A stretch of 6,260 bases of DNA from JALZAI01 sp038212215 (lineage in GTDB: Bacteria > Actinomycetota > Actinomycetes > Mycobacteriales > Jatrophihabitantaceae). Positions 1 through 5,347 of the stretch are shown here, one piece after another. Positions within the stretch are counted from its first letter, which is position 1; each line of letters starts with the position of its first letter. The stretch spans positions 1-6,260 of the forward strand of contig JBBQUT010000076.1 in NCBI GenBank assembly GCA_038212215.1. Direction: 5' to 3'. The notes under the pieces were generated by a model, which saw only the letters and a program-made list of their open reading frames with translations, had not been told where the DNA came from and did not search any database. The position numbers and the translations under genes were made by a program.

Positions 1-36
1 CGCGTACCAGGACCGGCAGCAGCAATCTCGCACCTG
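1..36 (+). repeat. Direct repeat A, left copy
   Basis: Bases 1-21 are identical to 4594-4614. After seven extra bases here (22-28), the match resumes with CGCACCTG (29-36), which equals 4615-4622. The two copies are in the same orientation about 4.6 kb apart. The left copy probably extends beyond the window. It looks like a duplicated gene end, not a classic transposon terminus. Confidence 0.75.
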
Positions 37-49
37 CCGGGCCCGATGA
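2..49 (+). CDS. C-terminal tail of an unidentified upstream gene (partial)
   Basis: Reading from base 2, an open frame runs to a TGA at 47-49 and encodes a short tail containing AYQDRQQQ. A nearly identical stretch (AYQDRQH, also soon followed by a stop) occurs at 4562-4630 in a comparable frame, which suggests a real protein end rather than chance. The stop is followed within a few bases by a purine-rich GAGGGGA (54-60), a good ribosome-binding sequence for the next gene. The protein family is not recognised, and most of the gene would lie outside the window. Confidence 0.3.
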   Translation, partial: AYQDRQQQSRTCRAR

Positions 50-111
50 TATTGAGGGGAGTGACGTGACGCTTGCGCGAGACTAGATGCACGGGTAGCG
101 CTGCAGTCCGC

Positions 112-611
112 ATGGCTGAGCCGGTGCGCCGACGGCCGGCAGAGCGCACCGACGACATCGAGGTGCACGCCCAGGACCGCGCCTACACCGCGCATCAGCT
201 TCAGCTCGGCGGTGTCGACTGGACGGAGATCGCGCAGCGCACCGGCTACCTCGACGGCCGGATCGCCGCCATGGCCGTGACCGCCTGGCTGCAGAAGATC
301 GCCGTCGAGCAGGCGCCAGGCCAGCGGCGCGAGGCATTGCAGCTCGAACTGGACCGCCTCGACAAGCTGCAGTCCGGGTTCTGGACATGGCTTTACGAGG
401 CGATTACCACGCCGCCGAGGTGGTCCTGAAAATTGTGGGCCGCCGCTGCAAGATCATGGGTTTCGACAAGCCCGGCGACACCGACCTCGCCGCGGCGCGC
501 ACCGTCCTCGCCGCGGCGCGCACGGTCCTGGTCACCGGGTCGAGCGAGCAGTACATCGCCACGCTGCAGTCGCTCATCACCGAAACCGAAGACCGCGAGG
601 CTGGCCGATGA
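112..611 (+). pseudogene. Phage small terminase/HTH-like protein, frameshifted
   Basis: The first part (ATG at 112) has a predicted helix-turn-helix stretch (GGVDWTEIAQRTGY, then alanine-rich helix) followed by a helical EALQLELDRLDKLQSGFW segment. That frame then runs into a stop at 427-429. The protein continues in another frame from about 384 (MALRGDYHAAEVVLKIVGRR, then KIMGFDKP) to the TGA at 609-611. This order of HTH, LELxRLDxLQ helix, GDxxAxxxxLKIxxRR and LGLDKP-like segment is what I know from actinophage small terminase subunits and related DNA-packaging HTH proteins. Restoring one G (TGGAC to TGGGAC at 382-386) rejoins the halves, giving GFWD then MALRGD. The start is uncertain: a good Shine-Dalgarno (54-60) sits 5 nt before a GTG at 66 whose frame closes at 84-86, whereas ATG 112 has no obvious Shine-Dalgarno. 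The family call is from memory of the pattern and is moderately sure. The frameshift is well supported. Confidence 0.6.
486..527 (+). repeat. 21-bp in-frame tandem duplication
   Basis: Two adjacent 21-bp units (486-506 and 507-527) differ at a single base (ACC versus ACG). They encode LAAARTV twice in the 3' half of the terminase-like gene. The unit length keeps the frame. Related proteins would be expected to have one copy before the LVTGSSEQYIATL tail, so this looks like recent slippage or duplication. Confidence 0.85.
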
Positions 612-739
612 GCACGCCCACCGTCAGCGCCGGCACGCTGATGTCATCGGGACGTCGGGTTCACCACCGTGATTGCACCGAGCACTGTGCACATCGACTT
701 CTCCCTGGTCCGGCCGGCCGCTGCGCCGAACCGACCTGA
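608..739 (+). CDS. Short unidentified ORF overlapping the terminase-like gene
   Basis: An ATG at 608 overlaps the preceding stop as ATGA, the usual coupling of phage-type operons, and opens 43 codons beginning MSTPTVSAGTLMS. The rest of this frame is Arg/His/Cys-rich and unlike a folded protein. Meanwhile another frame (from about 651) reads VGFTTVIAPSTVHIDFSLV, which looks more protein-like, and closes at 804. This may be the start of the next phage gene broken by a second indel around 650, but I do not recognise the product and the evidence is thin. Confidence 0.25.
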   Translation: MSTPTVSAGTLMSSGRRVHHRDCTEHCAHRLLPGPAGRCAEPT

Positions 740-867
740 AACGGCGGCCCCGACATCCACAGGCTGGACGCTCGACGCTGGAAGCGCACGGGACCGCTGG
801 TGCCATTGACGACGATGGTCGCGCCGCGTTCCTCCCGGGACCGGCACGCTGGTTTCTGTGCCTACCC
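612..867. other. Eroded intergenic stretch with no recognisable gene
   Basis: Apart from the short ORF at its left end, this stretch holds no frame with a recognisable domain on either strand. Open frames here are Arg/Ser/Pro-rich, as expected from GC-rich non-coding DNA. It contains the left copy of repeat B (761-788). It joins plus-strand phage-like remnants to minus-strand remnants. Confidence 0.5.
761..788 (+). repeat. Near-repeat B, left copy
   Basis: This 28-bp stretch (AGGCTGG, CGCTCGACGCT and GAAGCGCA in order) recurs at 5348-5383. The right copy differs by TT in place of A, one C/G substitution and an extra 7-bp CGCTCGA unit. The same orientation is used in both places. Confidence 0.6.
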
Positions 868-1077
868 TCAGAATGCGTCGACGGCGTAGAGGTCGTGGTG
901 ATGTTCCCACGCTTCACTGACCCGCCCGTGTTTGGTGTGAATCACCAGAACATTGATCTCATTGAGCGTGCGTTCGCCGCTGTGCGCCCGACCAGCGTGG
1001 AGTGCGACCGCATGAGCATCGTTGGCCATAACATCCCTGAGCTCGGCGGTGAAGGTTTCCGCGCTGATCTCGCCGAC
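868..1077 (-). pseudogene. SnoaL-like (NTF2-fold) protein, C-terminal fragment
   Basis: On the minus strand, 69 codons from 1077 down to a TGA at 868-870 read like the second half of a SnoaL-like/ketosteroid-isomerase-type protein: a SAETFTAELRDVMANDAHAVAL strand-turn-strand, then INVLVIHTKHGRVSEAWEH and the ending DLYAVDAF. The pattern TFxxELxDVxANDxHAVAL followed by V-x-H-x-x-x-G-K/R-V-x-E-x-W-E-H and YAVDAF is characteristic of this actinobacterial family. The usual length is roughly 130-150 residues, so the N-terminal half with much of the cavity is missing. The fragment starts without a start codon, immediately after an in-frame TAG (1078-1080) that ends the next ORF upstream. It is almost certainly not functional alone. 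The family assignment is fairly sure. The cause of truncation (recombination at about 1078) is inferred. Confidence 0.7.
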
Positions 1078-1230
1078 CTATCGGTGCTCCGCATCGTGCG
1101 AGGCACGGACAATCTCAACCAGCCGGTAGACATCGCCGGTGCCGTCGTTCTCGGAGAAAAGGGTCAGCCACCGGTCCAGCCCAATCAGCTTGGTGTGCAG
1201 GCCGTCGCTCTCGTGTAGCAGCTCTGTCAC
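1078..1230 (-). CDS. Small hypothetical protein, 50 aa, SENDGTG core
   Basis: A GTG at 1230 opens 50 codons ending in TAG (1078-1080). The protein is acidic/amphipathic, with the segments LHTKLIGLDRWLTLF, SENDGTGDVYRL and VEIVRASHDAEHR; it has no membrane segment or signal peptide. The start is supported by comparison with a paralogous ORF at 4522-4334: the two GTG codons align exactly, and the first 33 or so residues align without gaps (about 17 of 26 identical in the core, DNA about 70% identical over 89 bp). This conservation at protein level, with many silent changes, indicates a real coding family. The function is unknown to me. It lies divergently to the GGDEF-EAL gene, with a 99-bp gap that could hold promoters for both. 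Confidence 0.55.
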   Translation of the reverse strand: MTELLHESDGLHTKLIGLDRWLTLFSENDGTGDVYRLVEIVRASHDAEHR

Positions 1231-1329
1231 GAGCCGTTGTGTCGCGTTCTTGGTTCAGTGCGCTTGGCGACGGCTCGATTGGGGGTTCCGCCGCTTCAGT
1301 GTCGGAGTTCGCTGCCGATGGGACGGGGT

Positions 1330-3336
1330 ATGGAAGACGTGCGCAGATCCGGGAGTGGTGGCGTCGGATCGCGGCTTTTTCTCATCTATGCGGGCGCGAG
1401 CTTGGTACCGGTGCTGCTGCTCGGTCTGGTGCTGGCCGACAAGGACCGCAGCGCCGGCGTCTCTCTGGGTCTGGATCAGGGACGTGCCCAGGCCGCGGTG
1501 ATAGAGCAGACCGCGATCGCCCCAGCGGTGGGCGGTGATGACCTCGCCGCCGGATTGAGCGGGTCTGAGCTTGCCCACATTCGCCAGGCAACGGACTTGG
1601 CGATCTTCGCGGGGTCGGTGACTCGGCTGCGGCTGCGCAGCTTCGGCGGCGGCGTCGTCTTCTCCGACGATGGGTCCGGCGGCGCGGATGCGCTGCCGAG
1701 CGTGGACCCGGCTTTTCGGAGCGCAGCGGCAGGACGGACCAGCGTGGCGGTCGTGGCGGATCCGGCCGGCAGCCGGGACCGGGTCATCCGCGTGGTGCAG
1801 CCCGTCGTGCCGAACAGCACGGGTCAGGCCACCGGCATCTTGGAGATATATCTGCCGTACGCCGCGATCGCCGCCAGGGTGCAGAGCGAGCTCCGCAGTA
1901 CCTATACGGGCCTGGCTGTCGGATTGGGCGCGATGTATGCGATTCTCGCCCTGATCTCTTGGTCGACCACCCGCCGGCTTCGTCGCCACGCCGCCGAGCG
2001 GCATCATCAAGCGCTGCACGATTCGCTCACCGGCCTTCCCAATCGGGAATGGTTCCGCATCAACGCCGAAGCCGCGCTGGGCAGAGCCGAGCGCGGCGAA
2101 CGAGGCGCACTGGTCCTTATCGATCTCAATCACTTCAAGGACGTGAACGACACCCTGGGTCATCACGTCGGCGACGCATTGCTGAAGGTTGTCGCCGATC
2201 GCCTGCGCGGCTCGCTGCGCACCGACGACACGGTCGCACGGTTGGGCGGTGACGAATTCGGGCTCGTGCTGCCCGGACTGCCGCAGCCGGGGCAGGCGGT
2301 CGCGTTGCTTGAGACGATCCGAACGGTATTGTCCGAGGAGATCATCATCGACTCCGTCAGCTTGAGCGTCGAGGCAAGCTTCGGCATCGCCCTGTATCCC
2401 ACCCACGGCGCCAGCGTCGAGCAGCTGCTTCAGCGCGCCGACGCCGCGATGTATCAAGCTAAGGCAAGCACCGCAGACATCGTCGTATATGCACAAGCCG
2501 ACCCTGCTGCACCGCGCCCGAGTCCCGTCATCCACGCCGAGCTACGCCAGGCGCTCGACCACGATCAGCTCGTGCTGCACTACCAGCCGCAGATCGAGCT
2601 CGCTACCGGCCGAATCGAGGGAGTCGAAGCCCTCGTCCGCTGGCAGCATCCCGGCCGAGGGCTGCTCTTGCCGCACGAGTTCGTCCCCACTGCCGAGGAG
2701 TCAGGGCTCATCGAACACCTCACTGACTGGGTGCTGCTCAGGGCTTTGTCAGATCAACATGAGTGGATCGCGCGCGGCGTCGACTGGCGGGTGTCGGTGA
2801 ACGTGTCGGCCCGCAACTTGAGCTGCCCGGGCTTCGCTGAGCGAGTGATCAGCCTGGTTGCCGACATGGCCAGCGACCCTCGCCGGCTGTGCCTGGAAGT
2901 GACAGAGACGGCCCTGACGGCTCGGCCGGCAGCGGCATCCGCCGCGGTCAAGGCGTTGAGCGCCGCCGGCATAGCTATCGCCATCGATGATTTCGGCACC
3001 GGCTACACCGGACTCTGGCAGCTCCGCACGGCGTCCGTGGACGAGATCAAGATCGACCGCACATTCGTGTCGAATCTGACGACCTCCGCCCAAGACCGCT
3101 CGATCGTGCAGGCGATCATCGGACTCAGCCACGGCTTGGGCTGCACGGTGACCGCCGAAGGCGTCGAGTCCCAAGCCACGGCCCAATGGCTGCACACCGC
3201 GAACTGTGACTTAGCACAGGGATACTACTTCGCCCGACCGGCGCCCTGGCCGGAACTGCTGCCGCGCCTGGCCGAGCCACCCTCGTTCTTCTCGCCAGAT
3301 CCGGGCATCCCACAACCGACAATGAGCCTACGATGA
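1330..3336 (+). CDS. Membrane-bound GGDEF-EAL c-di-GMP cyclase/phosphodiesterase
   Basis: This is a 668-aa bifunctional cyclic-di-GMP enzyme. Numbering is from ATG 1330, chosen because the signal-anchor follows directly; ATG 1318 (preceded by GGAG at 1304-1307) is nearly as good, and an ATG at 1237 gives an unlikely leader. Layout: TM1 about 16-36; an extracytoplasmic domain of about 155 residues with no family I recognise; TM2 about 193-211; GGDEF domain from DSLTGLPNR (231-239); then an EAL domain to near the end. In GGDEF, the metal Asp265 (DLNHFKDVND), the signature GGDEF (306-310) and an RxxD inhibitory-site motif (RTDD, 297-300) are intact. In EAL, EAL 433-435, Asn491 (VNVSA), Glu523 (LEVTET), Asp553-Asp554 (DDFGTGYT), Lys574 (EIKIDR), Glu610 (AEGVE) and Gln630 (QGYYFARP) are all present. 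Both activities are therefore predicted, with GTP as the cyclase substrate and c-di-GMP as the phosphodiesterase substrate. No PAS, GAF or HAMP domain is visible, so the input should come through the outer domain. The stop overlaps the next gene by ATGA. Confidence 0.95.
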   Translation: MEDVRRSGSGGVGSRLFLIYAGASLVPVLLLGLVLADKDRSAGVSLGLDQGRAQAAVIEQTAIAPAVGGDDLAAGLSGSELAHIRQATDLAIFAGSVTRLRLRSFGGGVVFSDDGSGGADALPSVDPAFRSAAAGRTSVAVVADPAGSRDRVIRVVQPVVPNSTGQATGILEIYLPYAAIAARVQSELRSTYTGLAVGLGAMYAILALISWSTTRRLRRHAAERHHQALHDSLTGLPNREWFRINAEAALGRAERGERGALVLIDLNHFKDVNDTLGHHVGDALLKVVADRLRGSLRTDDTVARLGGDEFGLVLPGLPQPGQAVALLETIRTVLSEEIIIDSVSLSVEASFGIALYPTHGASVEQLLQRADAAMYQAKASTADIVVYAQADPAAPRPSPVIHAELRQALDHDQLVLHYQPQIELATGRIEGVEALVRWQHPGRGLLLPHEFVPTAEESGLIEHLTDWVLLRALSDQHEWIARGVDWRVSVNVSARNLSCPGFAERVISLVADMASDPRRLCLEVTETALTARPAAASAAVKALSAAGIAIAIDDFGTGYTGLWQLRTASVDEIKIDRTFVSNLTTSAQDRSIVQAIIGLSHGLGCTVTAEGVESQATAQWLHTANCDLAQGYYFARPAPWPELLPRLAEPPSFFSPDPGIPQPTMSLR

Positions 3337-4232
3337 CCACACGACCAGCCCTGTCCTGCCTGGTAACCGCACTGATATGGCTGCTCGCCACCGGGTGCGC
3401 CCAGCCGAGCCGAGACACGTCGCCCGCCACACCGTCGCTAAGCGCCGACCCCAAGCTCCACAACGCGCTGCCCAGCTCGATCCGCGGCAACCGAACATTG
3501 CGTATCGCCACCGACGCCTCCTACGCCCCGGCGTCCTCATTCGCACCCGACGGCCACACCATCGTCGGCTTTGAACCCGACCTCGGCGCCGCGCTGGGCA
3601 AGATACTCGGCGTCCGCGTCACCTTCGCCAACCACAGCTTCACCACCCTGGCCCAGCTCCTCAGCAGCCACCGGACCGATCTCGTGATGAGCGCCATGAC
3701 TGACACCCGCGCACGGGAAAAGAAGATCGATTTCGTGGACTACTTCTCGGCCGGCTCCTCCATCATCGTCCAACGTGGCAACCCGGCCGGCATCGCCGAC
3801 CTCAGCACCCTGTGCGGGCATCTCATAGCCCTCGAACGAGGCACCGTCCAGGTCGATCTCGTCGCCCGCGCCCAGCACAACTGCACGGCCTCGCGCCCCG
3901 TCATCGTCCACCTCTACCCAACCAACACCGACGCACTCGTCCAAATCCGCACCGGACGCGCCGACGCCATCCTCACCGACTACCCACCAGCGGCAGCACT
4001 GGTCACCGACCCCCGCACCAGCGCCTACTACCAACTCGCCTCCACAGCCCAATACGAACCCGGCCCCTACGGAATCGGCGTCGCCAAAGACCAACCCCAA
4101 CTCCGAGACACCATCGCCTCCGCCCTGCAACACCTCATCCAGACCGGCGCCTACCGCCACATCCTCGACAGATGGGGAGTCATCGCAGGCGCCCTCCCCG
4201 CAGCTACAACTAACGCCGGCCAACAACCCTAA
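3333..4232 (+). CDS. Family 3 solute-binding lipoprotein (amino-acid type)
   Basis: This 299-aa lipoprotein has an N-terminal signal (LVTALIWLLATGC) with lipidation expected at Cys22. A flexible Ser/Pro/Thr linker follows, then a bilobal periplasmic-binding domain from about residue 55. The family 3 signature is present at GFEPDLGAALGKILG (79-93), with Pro82 at a position usually aliphatic. Lobe 1 has SAMTDTRAREKKIDF (120-134), which places Arg128 at the conserved carboxylate-binding arginine. The lobe 2 segment DAILTDYPPAA keeps Asp216, the usual amino-group ligand, so an amino acid or similar zwitterion is the likely ligand. Cys161 and Cys184 (LCG...HNC) match the disulfide pair often seen in actinobacterial members. 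The start codon overlaps the GGDEF-EAL stop (ATGA) and lacks a clear Shine-Dalgarno, which implies coupled translation. No permease or ATPase is within the window; downstream DNA is degraded. A role as sensor partner of the upstream enzyme is inferred. An orphan importer subunit is the alternative. Confidence 0.93.
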   Translation: MTTRPALSCLVTALIWLLATGCAQPSRDTSPATPSLSADPKLHNALPSSIRGNRTLRIATDASYAPASSFAPDGHTIVGFEPDLGAALGKILGVRVTFANHSFTTLAQLLSSHRTDLVMSAMTDTRAREKKIDFVDYFSAGSSIIVQRGNPAGIADLSTLCGHLIALERGTVQVDLVARAQHNCTASRPVIVHLYPTNTDALVQIRTGRADAILTDYPPAAALVTDPRTSAYYQLASTAQYEPGPYGIGVAKDQPQLRDTIASALQHLIQTGAYRHILDRWGVIAGALPAATTNAGQQP

Positions 4233-4333
4233 CGTCGATCCGACCCACCACCGCCCAGTTTGACCACATCCGCTCGATATGATCACCACCGCGCGTGCCC
4301 GCGGGCAGTTTGCCGTCGTCGGACCGGTCACCG
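4233..4333. other. Intergenic sequence downstream of the cassette
   Basis: No gene or convincing terminator is visible after the lipoprotein stop. A 12-bp perfect palindrome TGCCCGCGGGCA lies at 4296-4307, but without a T-run or a longer stem, so no role is assigned. Confidence 0.4.
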
Positions 4334-4522
4334 TCACCAGCCGGTGCGCCCAGCAGCCCAGCCACGTTGCCCACCTCGGTCGCCCGGCCCACGAAAGCTC
4401 GTCAGCGCGGGCGGAAAGCCCTGACCGCCGGTCCCGTCGTTCTCCGAGGAAACGGTCAGCCACCGGTTCAGCTTGACCAGCTCGGTGTACAACTCGTCGC
4501 ACTCCGCGCGGTTGGTGCTCAC
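4334..4522 (-). pseudogene. Second copy of the SENDGTG small ORF, 3' end diverged
   Basis: A GTG at 4522 on the minus strand begins VSTNRAECDELYTELVKL, continues NRWLTVSSENDGTG, then GGQGFPPALTS, and stops just before 4334. Up to SENDGTG it aligns without gaps to the 50-aa ORF at 1230-1078, including the start codon. After that the two have nothing in common, and the copy here continues in a Gly/Arg-rich tail instead of DVYRLVEIVRR-like sequence. This copy is probably truncated by rearrangement near 4433. It could still be expressed as a 62-aa hybrid. Function unknown. Confidence 0.5.
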
Positions 4523-4561
4523 ATGTGCTGGGCGCCGGAAGGTCGACGCTGACCTTGACCC

Positions 4562-4630
4562 GACGCCGACCGCATCTCCACGCCGCTGCAGTACGCGTAC
4601 CAGGACCGGCAGCACGCACCTGACAGCTGA
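4562..4630 (+). pseudogene. Remnant gene end containing repeat A (RISTPLQYAYQDRQ)
   Basis: A short frame, open only after an in-frame TGA just upstream, reads DADRISTPLQYAYQDRQHA and stops at 4628-4630. Its AYQDRQ end is the same as the tail at 2-49. The comparison suggests a small gene of unknown function of which only the 3' end survives here. Bases 4594-4614 are identical to 1-21, and the match continues at 4615-4622 after a 7-nt gap. Confidence 0.4.
4594..4622 (+). repeat. Direct repeat A, right copy
   Basis: Identical to bases 1-21 over 4594-4614, then to 29-36 over 4615-4622, so it differs by a 7-nt deletion relative to the left copy. Sequence after 4622 is unrelated to that following the left copy: the terminase-like gene is absent here. 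Confidence 0.75.
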
Positions 4631-4714
4631 ACAACGGCGCCACAGGGTCGAAGACGGTCAAGGGGTTCCGCGGCGGCGGGCGCGAGACCGGGCATCGGCA
4701 TGCGTCTGGTTGGA

Positions 4715-4837
4715 TCAGACGACGCTTCGGGGTTGGGTGGCTCGCCAGCCGATGGCGAGCAGGACGGCGGCGAGAGCTAGCAGGAACGCGAGGTAGGTGA
4801 GCTCGAGTGGCCAGGGCCATTGCGCAACGGCCGCACC
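4715..4837 (-). pseudogene. Membrane-protein C-terminal tail (possible remnant)
   Basis: On the minus strand a frame ending at TGA 4715-4717 reads QWPWPLELTYLAFLLALAAV, then LLAIGWRATQPRSVV: one clear hydrophobic helix with an aromatic leading edge and a positively charged cytoplasmic-type tail. It could be the last transmembrane segment of an integral membrane protein or a very small membrane protein. No start codon lies close upstream, and the frame upstream enters the 30-bp duplication, where it reads PQRQPDAVGV-type repeats that look non-coding. The family is not recognised. A hydrophobic run could arise by chance in this composition, but the ordered W/Y-helix-R pattern favours a remnant. 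Confidence 0.3.
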
Positions 4838-4896
4838 GACTCCTACGGCATCGGGCTGTCGCTGCGGGACTCCTACGGCATCGGGCTGTCGCTGCG
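4838..4896 (+). repeat. 30-bp tandem duplication
   Basis: Unit 4838-4867 (GACTCCTACGGCATCGGGCT and the following ten bases) is repeated exactly at 4868-4896 except for the last base. In one plus-strand frame it encodes DSYGIGLSLR twice; in a minus frame, QRQPDAVGVP. No recognised gene covers it, so it is treated as a DNA duplication. The near-perfect identity points to a recent event. Confidence 0.9.
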
Positions 4897-5347
4897 TGTC
4901 GACCGGCACTGCAGAGCTGGTACGACAGCGGAAAGGCCGGTCCTCGACCACCCGGACGCTTACGCCCTTACGGCACCCCACACCTCTCCTGACGGACCCG
5001 CACCTGGGCCACACCGTTGTACCGAACCTTCCTCGACCCCGACCGTCGACCGGGAAGCTGCGTCGCGCCAGCGAGTTCTAGCCGACATCGGCACAACAGG
5101 GCACACGGATATCCACGGGTCCAGTCCGCGCGATCTCGTGCGGGTCTGCCTTCGGTCCCTGCAGAAGGACCAAATGCCCTCGGGGTGGGGACGATCGACC
5201 GCTAGCTCGTCTTTCTTGTGGCGCCCACACTGTGGACGTGGCCGCAGAGGAGGAAGCTCAGCTCGCCCGCCAGGGATAGCCGTTGCGCCTCCTTTGCGTT
5301 CACCGCCGCCCGGGATACCCAAGTCCATCAGGAATTGCCGCGACGTG
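4897..5347. other. About 450 bp without a recognisable gene
   Basis: Several long open frames cross this stretch on both strands, but their translations are rich in Arg, Pro, Ser and Gly with no domain, signal peptide or membrane segment, and none has a good start with a Shine-Dalgarno. It appears to be non-coding or heavily decayed DNA left of the MMPL truncation. A weak DosR-box-like sequence lies at 5166-5179 (see findings). Confidence 0.5.

Noticed and set aside
376..400. Programmed -1 frameshift in the terminase-like gene
   Set aside because: No slippery heptamer is visible at the switch point, and a single lost G explains the break more simply.
673..1218. Plus-strand open frame of 181 codons
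   Set aside because: It is antisense to the minus-strand SnoaL-like and SENDGTG reading, which have family-level support. The plus translation shows no domain, and its first codon is not ATG.
1255..2535. Minus-strand open frame of 426 codons opposite the GGDEF-EAL gene
   Set aside because: It is a mirror frame of a strong GGDEF-EAL coding sequence in GC-rich DNA and has no recognisable domain.
4296..4307. 12-bp palindrome TGCCCGCGGGCA as an operator
   Set aside because: Such short GC palindromes are common in this composition, and no promoter or gene start is next to it.
4703..4721. Hairpin CGTCTG-loop-CAGACG as a transcription terminator
   Set aside because: The stem is only 6 bp with a 7-nt loop, has no T-run on either side and overlaps the stop of the membrane tail. 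Not enough to call.
3537..4820. Minus-strand open frame of 427 codons opposite the lipoprotein gene
   Set aside because: It is Gly/Val/Asp-rich antisense of the lipoprotein and runs through unrelated intergenic DNA, with no domain.
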